Of a stretch of 35,364 nt of DNA, positions 1-8,388 are shown piece by piece (position 1 is the stretch's first letter; every line of letters starts with the position of its first letter). The notes beneath the pieces were generated by a model. It was given only the letters and a program-made list of their open reading frames with translations, ran no database searches and had not been told where the DNA came from. The position numbers were made by a program, and so were the translations under genes. The DNA is from a virus, in the IMG/VR virus record IMGVR_UViG_3300002242_000631, positions 1 through 35,364 of that record, one strand, 5' to 3'.

Positions 1-1
1 T

Positions 2-826
2 GCAACACCTAGAGTAACAGGTGAAGATGTTATTGTAGATAAGAATACTGGTAAGACTGTTACTTCTAACTTTGTAGATGGTAGTAAGGCAAGAGAGTTG
101 ACACCTGATGAAATACATGCACAACTTGTCAGTAGTCATTTAAAGAATCCTAGATCAGATGTAGCTAGAAGTATCTCTGATCTTACAGATGGAAGTTTAC
201 CAGCTAAATCTATCACACACAGGTGGGATGCTTATCTTAAGAAACTCAGAGCTAAAGGTGAGCCTCTACCGACTAATGAGGATCTTCTTAATATCTATAG
301 AGATGTAAGTCACCCTCTACATAAGAGGTTCTACGGACCTGTTAAAGTAAAACCTAAGTACTCTAAACCTGCTCAAACTTTCTTAGGAAACCAAGGTTTA
401 CTGAAACCTGGTAATCAAAAGAAAGGTTATAGTAAGTACCAAGTAATGAATGATAGATTTACTAAAGTGAAAGGCATGGATGCAAATAAGTTTAGTAAAC
501 TAGTTGAGGACAATACTGTAGATGGTTTAGGTGTTAAATTAATTGATAACCCAGATCCTTTACTTTTAAAGTTAGGTACTAATCTTTATAAACAAGAGAA
601 TACAACATTCAACCAAGCTATGCTCAAGAGAGGTCTTAATACGAACAGCGGTGTAAGACAGAAGTTGAATAGATCTGGTTTAGATACTAAAGACTGGGAG
701 AGTATGTCTGAGGAGTTGCAGGATTACATTGTAAAACACCAAGTAGGTGCTAAGTCTCCCCAACACATACGGGACGAGGTTAATGATATTATAGCTGTGA
801 AGATAGCTAGAGATTTAGGAGTTTAA
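2..826 (+). CDS. Unknown protein, 5' end outside the window
   Basis: The reading frame is open from base 2, so this is the C-terminal 274 residues of a longer protein. A TTG at 98 is only an internal codon: the 32 codons before it have no stop and look like normal protein (they contain GEDVIVDKNTGKTV). The product is basic and hydrophilic, with no membrane segment or signal peptide. I recognise no family. The gene ends three bases before the next ATG, so the two are probably co-transcribed and coupled. Being next to the packaging genes, it could be the end of a virion or ejection protein, but nothing in the sequence proves that. Confidence 0.75.
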   Translation, partial: ATPRVTGEDVIVDKNTGKTVTSNFVDGSKARELTPDEIHAQLVSSHLKNPRSDVARSISDLTDGSLPAKSITHRWDAYLKKLRAKGEPLPTNEDLLNIYRDVSHPLHKRFYGPVKVKPKYSKPAQTFLGNQGLLKPGNQKKGYSKYQVMNDRFTKVKGMDANKFSKLVEDNTVDGLGVKLIDNPDPLLLKLGTNLYKQENTTFNQAMLKRGLNTNSGVRQKLNRSGLDTKDWESMSEELQDYIVKHQVGAKSPQHIRDEVNDIIAVKIARDLGV

Positions 827-828
827 TT

Positions 829-1290
829 ATGGCTTGGAAATTAAGAGGACTACTGAGTCCTAATACAAACAAGGTAAAAAAGGTACCACTAAGTATGTTA
901 TCTGATCAAGCCAGAGTACAAAAAAGCTTGAATAAGAAAGCTCTAGAGAAGATGAACAGAGAGAATGTAGGGCAGAAAACTCTAGTTAAGAATACTGGTG
1001 AAGTTGGTCCCAATATTCCACCTGGGTATAAGCATCAAGAAGCTAAGTACGACATACACACCTACCCTAATAAGAACCTCCCTGACGAATTAGTACAGGA
1101 AGCAGGTTACGTAGACTCTAGTTTAGGCAAGTTAAGAAGAACTGATTTCCAACCAACAACAAAGGGTACTGAGTTCAGAGGTGAGATGGACCTTTACGGT
1201 GGTACCTCAAATCTAGACCCAAAGGATAAGAGTGTTGAATTTCTCAATTCTCTAAAGAAGATTATATATAGTAAAGATCGATCTAAATAA
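829..1290 (+). CDS. Hypothetical protein, 153 aa
   Basis: The ATG at 829 has an AGGAG site at 817-821, inside the end of the preceding gene. The protein is hydrophilic, with a Lys-rich N-terminal half. A middle part, KHQEAKYDIHTYPNKNLPDE, and a C-terminal part around residues 105-125 look folded rather than low-complexity. There is no signal peptide, transmembrane segment or catalytic motif I can name. It lies between two other unassigned genes in a tightly packed + strand operon leading towards the terminase. I give no function. Confidence 0.75.
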   Translation: MAWKLRGLLSPNTNKVKKVPLSMLSDQARVQKSLNKKALEKMNRENVGQKTLVKNTGEVGPNIPPGYKHQEAKYDIHTYPNKNLPDELVQEAGYVDSSLGKLRRTDFQPTTKGTEFRGEMDLYGGTSNLDPKDKSVEFLNSLKKIIYSKDRSK

Positions 1291-1303
1291 GAAGGAGAAG
1301 TAG

Positions 1304-1756
1304 ATGGCGTATGGAGATAAAGATAAGTTAACAGCTACTGCTGCTAATGGAACCAAGTATGACCCCGATAGATTCTATGAGACTGTCAATGGTAATATAA
1401 TGTGTAGAGGTAAAACCTTTACTGCAGGTAATGCTAAAGAGATGCAAGCTAGATCTGTAGAGAGTAGAATGTTATCTAATAAAGTAAAGAAGGCTGTAGA
1501 AGCCTTTACTAAGCAAGGAGTAGATGCTCCCCCTGCTTTAGATGTAATGAAAGCTGTGATGTTGTCACAGTTAGCTAGTGAGGACCTAGATTCGGCCCTT
1601 AAGACTGCTGCGATTGTTGCTGAATTTGAGACTCCTAAGTTGAGTCGTAGAGAAGTAGAACAACGTACAGTAGAAGTAAATGAGATGTCTATGGATGACA
1701 TCGATAAGGAACTAGAGGAAGTTAATCTTAGATTGGTTAACGAACAAGATTCGTAG
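1304..1756 (+). CDS. Hypothetical protein, possible terminase small subunit
   Basis: The ATG at 1304 follows a good AAGGAG site. The 150-residue product has a short N-terminal part (residues 1-45) and a helical middle (about 50-105). It ends in a charged tail with MSMDDIDKELEEVNLRL at about residues 127-143. That tail resembles the acidic C-terminal helix that follows the helical core of several phage small terminase subunits, where a phrase like 'LSDEELDxEL' is common. The size and the position upstream of the large terminase (4404) fit. The two are now separated by a Lys-rich protein and the transport cassette. The assignment is weak: I cannot see a clear helix-turn-helix. Confidence 0.7.
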   Translation: MAYGDKDKLTATAANGTKYDPDRFYETVNGNIMCRGKTFTAGNAKEMQARSVESRMLSNKVKKAVEAFTKQGVDAPPALDVMKAVMLSQLASEDLDSALKTAAIVAEFETPKLSRREVEQRTVEVNEMSMDDIDKELEEVNLRLVNEQDS

Positions 1757-1799
1757 ACACTCCTTCAACAGACGGTGGGCTGTGTTTACGAATCCCACC
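1740..1799 (+). other. Intergenic RNA structure with overlapping hairpins
   Basis: Three pairings are possible between the end of the 1304 gene and the 1840 gene. ACGAA at 1740-1744 pairs with TTCGT at 1750-1754. GATTCGTA at 1748-1755 pairs with TACGAATC at 1787-1794 (8 bp). GGTGGG at 1774-1779 pairs with CCCACC at 1794-1799. The middle stem shares bases with the first and touches the third, so they are at least partly alternative. There is no U-run, so it is not a standard terminator. The stretch TACGAATCCCACCACC also looks like the T-arm and acceptor end of a tRNA gene, but no complete tRNA can be folded here. Confidence 0.35.
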
Positions 1800-1839
1800 A
1801 CCTAATTAAAATAAGTACCCTAAGGGTAACGGAGAGATA

Positions 1840-2196
1840 ATGGCTGCAAAGAAACTAATAGGTGCATTAAGCACAAAAAAGAGTGCTAATGTAGACGCAC
1901 TAGGAAACTGGGTTGGAAAGCGTAAAGCAAAAGAATCTGACAACGTTAACACTACTGCAAATGAAAGAGATGGCATAGGTGGAGATTTAGATGCTCTTAG
2001 GAATAAGAATGCAGGTGCTACCAAGAAGAAAAAGAAGAAGACTAAAAAGAAGAAAACACACCCTGTTGAATCTAACGCATTAGGTGACGATGCCTTAGAG
2101 AGTCAAGTAGATGAAAGCCTTCCCGATAACCTATATGATGAACTTAAGACTCTTCTCGATAAACAAGATAAGTTTTTAAATAATAAAAAGAAATAG
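1840..2196 (+). CDS. Lys-rich hypothetical protein, 118 aa
   Basis: The ATG at 1840 has a GGAGA site. The N-terminal half is hydrophilic. Residues 60-73 form an almost pure lysine run (KKKKKKTKKKK), followed by an acidic C-terminal helix (residues 75-110) that ends in another Lys cluster. The design suggests a disordered nucleic-acid-binding or charge-neutralising protein, but that is inference from composition alone. The A-rich DNA at about 2022-2055 that codes for the lysine run is a potential slippage site. It sits just before the transport cassette and was probably the direct upstream neighbour of the terminase before that cassette arrived. Confidence 0.7.
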   Translation: MAAKKLIGALSTKKSANVDALGNWVGKRKAKESDNVNTTANERDGIGGDLDALRNKNAGATKKKKKKTKKKKTHPVESNALGDDALESQVDESLPDNLYDELKTLLDKQDKFLNNKKK

Positions 2197-2205
2197 CCAA
2201 TATTA

Positions 2206-2229
2206 GATTTGAAGGAGTCTACTATGGAA
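2206..2229 (+). repeat. Direct repeat, left copy, at the edge of the transport cassette
   Basis: The left copy of a 24-bp direct repeat has one mismatch to its partner at 4386-4409. It contains GATTTGAAGGAGTCT, then the start codon and first codon of the gene. It covers the ribosome binding site and start of the TctA-like gene; the right copy does the same for the terminase gene. A shorter copy, TTGAAGGAGTC, lies at 3521-3531 before the binding-protein gene. A shared translation-initiation block at both edges of a two-gene insert fits acquisition by recombination or duplication at this site. Confidence 0.8.
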
Positions 2230-3519
2230 TTATTAATAGTTATATTTTTAGGAATATTCGTAGGGATATTAACAGGACTACTGCCAGCACTTCCGGTATT
2301 TACAGGTCCTTTCATATTGTACTACTTCCATTCTGATTTACAAATAGAATCTCTTTTAGTATTCTGGTTAGCAGTTGTTTCAGGTTCTCAATTCTTTGGG
2401 TCTGTGGCTGTGATAACTACAAGAATACCAGGTGAAGAGTCTTCTACTATTTACCTCAATGATCTTAAAAATATACCTATTAATATAAAGAACCACCTGT
2501 TGTATGATACGGCTTTGGGTTCTTATATTTCAGGAATATTTGGTGTTCTAGTGATGTGGTTCTTACTCACTAATATGAACATAGACATACTGCCAACTTT
2601 AATGAGTTTGGATTTCCAGATAGTTATTTACACATTGGCTTTGTTGTCATTCTTTCTTGTAAATAAATCACTGTATTGGACTTTAGGATTGATATCTTTA
2701 GGTATTATCATTGGTCCTAGAAACAACTATGCATTAGATGATTCTTGGTACCAGGTTCAAGAACTGTTCCAAGGTTACACCTTCTATATGGTAATACTAG
2801 GTTTAGTACTTCTCCCTGAGATTGCATCAAGAGCCGATAAACAAGACTTAGGAGCTGGGACATATAAAGCTATCAAGAGTAAGTTCAATTGGTTTCTAGC
2901 CTTTAAAAGCAGTCTAATAGGCTCCTTATCTGGTTTAATACCTGGACCCTCTGCATCATTGGGCTCCACCTATGCATATAGATTAGCTGGTAAAGATACG
3001 AGTAATAAAATTATAGCTGCAGAAACAGCCAATAACGGTGCTGTAATAACAGCTGCAATACCTCTGTTACTCCTAGCTTTACCTATAAACATAAACACAA
3101 TGATCATGTCTAACTTAATGGATATTAAGAGTATTGATCTTCCAATAGAGATTTTAGAATCTAGTAGTGTTTTTCCAACACTATCGGTTTCTGAAGTGAT
3201 GATGATGTCATTAACATTTTGCTTGACTTTGTATTATTTTCTATCCACTCATTTAATTGATTGGTATGTGAATATCATAAAGACATTGCATGATAATATA
3301 AGACTAATACTGATAACTATTTTAGTCTTATTAATCGGGGTGGATTTGTACTCATCAGAGATAACTTTGGTAAGGTATGTTACCTTGTTATCTTTTTTTA
3401 GCCTAATAGGGTTTTTCTTGAAAAAACACCAGATCAACCCTATTGTATTACTGTTCAGTATTATATTAAGCGATAAATTGATATGGCTGTACATACAGGC
3501 CGGTAAGATATATTTTTAA
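2224..3519 (+). CDS. TctA-family transporter membrane subunit (tripartite tricarboxylate type)
   Basis: This 431-residue, very hydrophobic protein has about ten or more likely membrane spans. The TctA hallmarks appear twice, as expected for the internally repeated TctA fold. The N-terminal half has GILTGLLPALP (about 14-24) and a later IPGEESS segment (68-74). The second half has GSLSGLIPGPSASLG (233-247), then AAETANNGAVITAAIPLLLLALPI (about 265-288, TctA-type core). In cells TctA forms the large channel subunit of a secondary transporter for carboxylates, with small TctB and periplasmic TctC. It is shorter than the usual ~500 residues and no TctB is visible. I start it at the ATG at 2224 behind AAGGAGT rather than the TTG at 2209, which lies in the ribosome binding region. 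It pairs with the secreted binding protein that follows. Confidence 0.85.
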   Translation: MELLIVIFLGIFVGILTGLLPALPVFTGPFILYYFHSDLQIESLLVFWLAVVSGSQFFGSVAVITTRIPGEESSTIYLNDLKNIPINIKNHLLYDTALGSYISGIFGVLVMWFLLTNMNIDILPTLMSLDFQIVIYTLALLSFFLVNKSLYWTLGLISLGIIIGPRNNYALDDSWYQVQELFQGYTFYMVILGLVLLPEIASRADKQDLGAGTYKAIKSKFNWFLAFKSSLIGSLSGLIPGPSASLGSTYAYRLAGKDTSNKIIAAETANNGAVITAAIPLLLLALPININTMIMSNLMDIKSIDLPIEILESSSVFPTLSVSEVMMMSLTFCLTLYYFLSTHLIDWYVNIIKTLHDNIRLILITILVLLIGVDLYSSEITLVRYVTLLSFFSLIGFFLKKHQINPIVLLFSIILSDKLIWLYIQAGKIYF

Positions 3520-3538
3520 CTTGAAGGAGTCATAACAG

Positions 3539-4357
3539 ATGAAAAAACAAATAATTACAATTCTATCGGCTATATCTTTAACAGCCTCTGCTGGTTGGTT
3601 CGGCAATGATAATAACACTATTATTAACACCTCAAGCAAGGCCAGTCCTGCTACTACATTCAGTATGGCTTATAAGAAAGCAACAGGTTCTGATTGGTAT
3701 CAATCCTCAAATTGTGAAGATGGGAATGTGGCTTTTAGAAATACAGATAACTCTATTATGTCGTACAACAGCTCTATCGAGTTTGCGGCCCGTAACAAGG
3801 GATTGAATTGCAAGCTAGAGGGTGTTAAAACTGATGATGTTCTATTTATCGGATACACACCTGTACATCTTTGCAGAGCTAAAGGTTCTGATGTTGATTT
3901 TGGACAAACTAGTAATCGCACACTAGGCATGGCCTCTATGTATGCAACTAAGGAACATGAGAATAGGATGAATGAGGCAGGGGCTAATGTAACTATTGTC
4001 CCTTACTCAGGGTCTAAAACTGTACTCATAGCCTTAAGAGCTGGTGACTTAGATTTAGGATGGATTGGGTCGGGTTTAGCAATGAAGCATTCAGATAAGA
4101 TTGACTGTATGTATTCTACTGATCCTTCTGTAGGGAACTACGTAGGAAACAAATTACCACATTTATCTGTTCCTGATTTTAGAATTACCTTCGTACTGTA
4201 CGGTGAAGGTGACAAGCCCTCACTTGATAATGAAGCGTTTTCTAAATTCTTAAAGAGTAAGAACATTACTGAAGTACCTGTAACAGATGAAAATGTGCAA
4301 GGTGTCATTGATTATGTAGATACTATGTTTGAGAATTGGTCAGATAAATCTAAATAA
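3539..4357 (+). CDS. Secreted TctC-like solute-binding protein
   Basis: The 272-residue protein starts with a Sec signal peptide: MKKQ, a hydrophobic stretch ITILSAISLTA, and a probable cut after ASA near residue 18. The mature part resembles the TctC/Bug family of periplasmic carboxylate-binding proteins. It has FIGYTPVHLCRAKGSDVDFG at about residues 103-122 and VPYSGSKTVLIALRAGDLDLGW at about 153-174, matching the family's 'VPYKG...L..G..D' ligand region. Four or more cysteines suggest disulphides. It follows the TctA-like gene by 19 bases with its own TTGAAGGAGTC site, so the two form a permease-plus-receptor pair. The family call is by motif pattern only and the ligand cannot be read. Such a pair in a phage is unusual. 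Confidence 0.7.
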   Translation: MKKQIITILSAISLTASAGWFGNDNNTIINTSSKASPATTFSMAYKKATGSDWYQSSNCEDGNVAFRNTDNSIMSYNSSIEFAARNKGLNCKLEGVKTDDVLFIGYTPVHLCRAKGSDVDFGQTSNRTLGMASMYATKEHENRMNEAGANVTIVPYSGSKTVLIALRAGDLDLGWIGSGLAMKHSDKIDCMYSTDPSVGNYVGNKLPHLSVPDFRITFVLYGEGDKPSLDNEAFSKFLKSKNITEVPVTDENVQGVIDYVDTMFENWSDKSK

Positions 4358-4364
4358 GTTTTAA

Positions 4365-4378
4365 GGGGCTTTGGTCCC
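4365..4378 (+). other. Small hairpin between the transport cassette and terL
   Basis: GGGGC at 4365-4369 can pair with GTCCC at 4374-4378, including one G-U pair, around a TTTG loop. There is no T-run behind it, so I do not call it a terminator. Its 5' half, AAGGGGCTTT, resembles the start of the real terminator at 10637. It could be a decayed terminator brought in with the cassette or a weak translational element. Confidence 0.25.
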
Positions 4379-4385
4379 GTCTATG

Positions 4386-4409
4386 GATTTGAAGGAGTCT
4401 AATATGGAA
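4386..4409 (+). repeat. Direct repeat, right copy, at the terL start
   Basis: The right partner of the repeat at 2206-2229 has 23 of 24 bases identical. It holds the ribosome binding site and start of the large terminase gene. The 2180 bp from one repeat start to the next contain exactly the TctA-like and TctC-like genes. Recombination between the copies would remove both genes and leave terL with an intact initiation site. Confidence 0.8.
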
Positions 4410-6056
4410 GGATTAATTAAAGATACTAAAGAAGCTAAGTATCGACAGTTAGAATTAAAAAGAGAACTTCTTAAGAGAGAGAAAGATAAGAAGTACATCG
4501 AAAGCTTTAAAGAATTTGCTGGAGATAATCTTAGGATTATTACTAAAGATGCTTCAGCGGGCTACGTTCCTTTTAGGTTTAATGAAGCACAGAGAAATAT
4601 CGATGATGCTGTCAGTAAGCAACTAAAAGAAACAGGTAAGGTTAGGGCTCTCATATTGAAAGCTAGACAACAAGGTATTTCAACCTACACTGCTGGGAGA
4701 GTCTTTTGGAAGACTTTCTACACTCCCAACACTAGATCGGTTGTGATTGCACATGATAGTGCTACATCAGATGCTTTGTTCACAATGTCTAAGAATTATA
4801 TTGATGAGATGCCTGAAAGTGTAAGACCTGAGTTACAGAAGTCGAATGCAAAAGAGATTAAGTTCGCTCATAATGACTCAGGCTATCGCCTTTACACTGC
4901 AGGTTCTGCAGAGGCCGGTAGGGGAACTACCCCCACCATCCTACACGCTTCCGAGTGTGCCTTTTGGCAACATGATGAGAAGATCTTGGCAGGTTTATTC
5001 CAAGGTGTTTCATCTTCGGACGGCACAGAAATTATATTAGAATCCACAGCGAATGGTGCCACTGGTGCCTTTCATAGATTATGGAAGTCTACTATAAATG
5101 GAGATACTGACTACGTAGCTATATTCTTACCGTGGTTTTTGACCAATGAATATAGAACAAAGGTCCCAGAGGGTCTAGAGTTAGAAACAGAAGAAAAAGC
5201 TTTAATGGAGAAGTTTGATCTGGATATTGACCAGATCTATTGGAGAAGACTTAAGATTGCCGAGTCAGGTGAATTGAAGTTTAGACAAGAGTATCCTGCT
5301 ACTGCTGAAGAGGCTTTCATTGTTTCTGGTAATAGTGTATTCAATGGTGAAAAACTAAATGCATTAGAAGTAAAACCTGCTAAGACCAAAAGGTACTTAG
5401 ATACAGAGTTATCCACTTGGGAGGTGTCTCCTGATGGCCCCCTAGAGATATGGAAAGCCCCTGATTTTGAAAGTAATTACATTATCGGTGCTGACGTAGC
5501 TATGGGTGTAGGACAAGATTATAGTGTTGCTACTATTCTTAATAAGGATAGAGAAGTAGTTGCTCTATATAGAGATAACCGTATTGACCCTGCTGCTTTC
5601 GGAGCGTTGTTATTCTACTTAGGTAGATACTACAATAATGCCTTAGTAGCTGTGGAGTCTAACAGTATGGGTATTGCTACTTTGCAGAAGTTAAAAGAGA
5701 TGAAATATGTCAATCTATACTTTCAAACTAAGGTTGCAAATGTTTCTAAAGAAGAAGGTACTAGACTAGGTTGGAGAACTACACAAGCCTCTAAACAGTC
5801 TATTATTAGTAATCTAAAGAACTGGGTTGAGAATGACGATATTGCTATTTACTCAGCTAAGATAGTTAGTGAGATGAAAGACTACGTATCAAATGAACAA
5901 GGGAAGACTAATGCCATCCCTGGCTCTCATGACGATACTGTTATGTCTTTAGCAATTACAGCAGAAGTGTGGAGAACCCACTCTGATAAGTTAACCAATG
6001 AGAGAGTAAGTTTTGAAAACATGTGGACTGAACAAGAAGAGAAGTCCTGGATATAA
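4404..6056 (+). CDS. terL: Terminase large subunit
   Basis: This is the ATP-driven DNA-packaging motor and headful nuclease. With the ATG at 4404 (behind GAAGGAGT) it has 550 residues, normal for the family. An upstream in-frame TTG at 4371 and ATG at 4383 lie before the ribosome binding site. The ATPase domain has a Walker A-like LKARQQGIST at about 85-94, a Walker B-like TILHASECAF at 178-187 and the coupling motif ESTANG at 213-218. The RNase H-like nuclease domain shows acidic residues at D364 (IIGADVAMG), E418 (AVESNSMG) and D510/D511 (GSHDDTVMSL). All motifs are intact. It is followed 14 bases later by the portal gene, the usual order. Confidence 0.95.
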   Translation: MEGLIKDTKEAKYRQLELKRELLKREKDKKYIESFKEFAGDNLRIITKDASAGYVPFRFNEAQRNIDDAVSKQLKETGKVRALILKARQQGISTYTAGRVFWKTFYTPNTRSVVIAHDSATSDALFTMSKNYIDEMPESVRPELQKSNAKEIKFAHNDSGYRLYTAGSAEAGRGTTPTILHASECAFWQHDEKILAGLFQGVSSSDGTEIILESTANGATGAFHRLWKSTINGDTDYVAIFLPWFLTNEYRTKVPEGLELETEEKALMEKFDLDIDQIYWRRLKIAESGELKFRQEYPATAEEAFIVSGNSVFNGEKLNALEVKPAKTKRYLDTELSTWEVSPDGPLEIWKAPDFESNYIIGADVAMGVGQDYSVATILNKDREVVALYRDNRIDPAAFGALLFYLGRYYNNALVAVESNSMGIATLQKLKEMKYVNLYFQTKVANVSKEEGTRLGWRTTQASKQSIISNLKNWVENDDIAIYSAKIVSEMKDYVSNEQGKTNAIPGSHDDTVMSLAITAEVWRTHSDKLTNERVSFENMWTEQEEKSWI

Positions 6057-6070
6057 AATAGGAGATTATA

Positions 6071-8125
6071 GTGGCAGAGAAAGGTGAGAGCAAGATAAAA
6101 GAAGTCACAGACGAAGAACTGACTAGTATTATCGATACTTATGTAAACCAAGCTGCAGGTGGCCTTACTACGGGTTCTGAATTGTCCTCTCAAAGAGAAG
6201 ATGCTATGGACTACTATACACAACAGGCTCGTGGCAGGTTGACACCTACTGGTGTATCGTCAGTAGTTACATCTGACACAATGGAGATTATCGACTCATA
6301 CTTAGCAGTTATATCTGAGCTAATGTTATCTAATAGTAAGATTGCAAGATTCAACCCTAAAGATCCTACAGAATCTCAAGCTGCTAAGTTGGCCTCTGAG
6401 ATAACTAATGATTGTATCTTTGAAATGAACAACGGATGGGTAGAATTAAATACTTGGATCAAATCAGCTTTACTCTTTAAAAACGCCTCTATAAGATGGA
6501 GATGGGATGAGAAGATAGAGTATGAATTTGAGGAGTACGAAAACATAACATCTGTTGAAATAGATACAATCATCTCTGACCCTAGTATTGAGGTGGTTGA
6601 ATTAGTATCTAAAGAAGTTATAGCATATCAAGACGATGGTTCAGGACAAGAGACTCCTCCTCAAAATATTGATACATACGGATATGTTAAGATCAAGAGA
6701 GCTATTGATAAATCTAAGATAGTTTTAGAAAATATACCACCTGAGTCTTTCCTTATTGACAAGGACACAACATCGATTTTGGATGCCAAGTATGTAGGTA
6801 TCCAAACAGAATACACTATCTCTGATTTAAGAGAGATGGGTTTTGAGAATGTCGATGATATAGCAGATGATGGTAATATAAGAAACGGCTTCACCAATGA
6901 AGACTACACTAGACAAGCACTTAACGGAACCTCTTTAGCAGGTTTCAATAATGAAGACCCTGAAGATTCTTCTATGAGAGAGGTTTATGTAACCGAGAGC
7001 TGGTTAAGAGTAGATAGAGATGGTGATGGTATTGCAGAGCTTAAAAGAGTTATCAGTGTAGGTGATACTATATTACTAGAGGAAGATGCTAAAAGTATCC
7101 CTATTGCTAACTTGAATCCTATTGAGATTCCTTATGCTTTCTACGGTATTTCTATGGCAGATGCCACTAAGAGTGCTACCGAAGTTAAGACAGCTATTAC
7201 TAGAGGTATTGTAGAAAATATCTACTTAACTAACTACAGCAGAATCCTAGCAGATCCTAACACGGTAGACTTCAGAGCCTTACAAAGCCCTGAGCCTCAC
7301 CAGATCATTCCTACTAACGGTAATCCACTAAGTGCTGTACAACAGATACAGCCGTCAACAATTTCTCCTTCGTCATTCTCTCTATTAGAGTTTATGAATA
7401 ATGAGAAAGAGACGGCCACTGGTATGTCTAGAACAGCCCAAGGTATTAACTCTGATTTATTTAAGTCGGGTAACGATGCTAATAAAGTATCTATGATTGA
7501 ACAAGCCTCTCAGAAGAGAATTGCTTATATCGCTAGACGATTTGCTGAGACAGGTTTTGCTGATATGTGTAAAGGTGTGTACAGTCTTATTCTGGATAAT
7601 GCAGACTCTGTACTAGAGAAATACTCTTACTACAACTTGACACCTGATATGCTTAAGCCGTTCGATAGCCTAACTGTTGATGTTGATGTTGGTTCTAATA
7701 GCAGTACTAATACTAAAGAGAATATGACTGTCATGATGACTCAGATCATGCCCGCCTTATATCAGACACCAGAGTCTAAGAGTATTATTAACCCTGCTGC
7801 TCCATTTAACATTGCTAAACAAATGTTAGAGTCTATGGGGATCAACAATTGGCCTGACTTTATTGTTGACCCTAGTACTCAGGAAGGACAACAAGCCGCC
7901 CAGATGGTACAACAACAAAATGAACAATCTAAACAAGAAGATCAAAGATTAACTGCTGTAGAAGAGCAGAAGGTCATGATTGAACTTGAGAAGCAGAAGG
8001 TTGAAATTGAAGCTAAACTTGCTAAGATGAAATTGGATGAAGATAAGTTTGCTCACCAAGTTGCTAAGGATAAGGCTGAGGTTGCTTTGGAAGAGTCTCA
8101 AAAGAGACCTATTGGTATTGGATAA
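6071..8125 (+). CDS. Portal protein
   Basis: Portal proteins form the dodecameric ring at the head vertex through which DNA passes. This one has a GTG start at 6071 behind AGGAGA, and 684 residues. The length, the position directly after the terminase, and the segment ETATGMSRTAQGINSDLF (about 443-460) followed by an Arg-rich helix with RRFAETGF are typical of large podovirus portals of the P22-like kind. An acidic DxDGDG stretch (DRDGDGIAEL, about 317-326) looks like a calcium-type loop. The last 70 residues are a Gln/Glu/Lys-rich coiled coil, where P22-type portals have their barrel helix. I cannot name the exact family from sequence alone. Confidence 0.85.
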   Translation: MAEKGESKIKEVTDEELTSIIDTYVNQAAGGLTTGSELSSQREDAMDYYTQQARGRLTPTGVSSVVTSDTMEIIDSYLAVISELMLSNSKIARFNPKDPTESQAAKLASEITNDCIFEMNNGWVELNTWIKSALLFKNASIRWRWDEKIEYEFEEYENITSVEIDTIISDPSIEVVELVSKEVIAYQDDGSGQETPPQNIDTYGYVKIKRAIDKSKIVLENIPPESFLIDKDTTSILDAKYVGIQTEYTISDLREMGFENVDDIADDGNIRNGFTNEDYTRQALNGTSLAGFNNEDPEDSSMREVYVTESWLRVDRDGDGIAELKRVISVGDTILLEEDAKSIPIANLNPIEIPYAFYGISMADATKSATEVKTAITRGIVENIYLTNYSRILADPNTVDFRALQSPEPHQIIPTNGNPLSAVQQIQPSTISPSSFSLLEFMNNEKETATGMSRTAQGINSDLFKSGNDANKVSMIEQASQKRIAYIARRFAETGFADMCKGVYSLILDNADSVLEKYSYYNLTPDMLKPFDSLTVDVDVGSNSSTNTKENMTVMMTQIMPALYQTPESKSIINPAAPFNIAKQMLESMGINNWPDFIVDPSTQEGQQAAQMVQQQNEQSKQEDQRLTAVEEQKVMIELEKQKVEIEAKLAKMKLDEDKFAHQVAKDKAEVALEESQKRPIGIG

Positions 8126-8142
8126 TTAAGAAGGAGAAGTAA

Positions 8143-8388
8143 ATGGACATAATCGAACTAGGAGCCAAATCTAGGCTTATAGTAGAGAGTGATGCATTTG
8201 ACTTTGTATTTGATAGTGTGAAACAAAGCTATCAGACAGCTTGGTCAAAAACAACACCCGAAGAGGGTAACTTGAGAGGCAAACTATACTCTTCTGTTAT
8301 TGCTTTGGAGGATGTAAAAAGGGAACTAGTGAAGTTTGCTCAAGCTGGTTTAAATGAAGAACTTAGAAGGGAGAAGGATGATGAATGA
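8143..8388 (+). CDS. Small hypothetical head-region protein, 81 aa
   Basis: The ATG at 8143 has a good AAGGAGA site. The product is short, mixed helix and strand by look, with an acidic tail (REKDDE). It sits between portal and scaffold, where several podoviruses keep one or two small genes of unknown role. It contains no motif I recognise. Its end overlaps the start of the next gene, so the two are translationally coupled. Confidence 0.7.
   Translation: MDIIELGAKSRLIVESDAFDFVFDSVKQSYQTAWSKTTPEEGNLRGKLYSSVIALEDVKRELVKFAQAGLNEELRREKDDE

Noticed and set aside
1757-1839. A complete tRNA gene
   Set aside because: Only a T-arm and acceptor-like end is visible; no matching acceptor strand, D-arm or anticodon arm can be folded upstream.
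2022-2055. An A-rich slippery stretch that might cause programmed frameshifting
   Set aside because: The + frame continues normally to a stop just before the next gene, and I see no alternative frame product or stimulatory structure behind it.
2209-2223. A TTG start for the TctA-like gene
   Set aside because: These bases hold the AAGGAGT ribosome binding site for the ATG at 2224; the same arrangement before terL supports the ATG starts.
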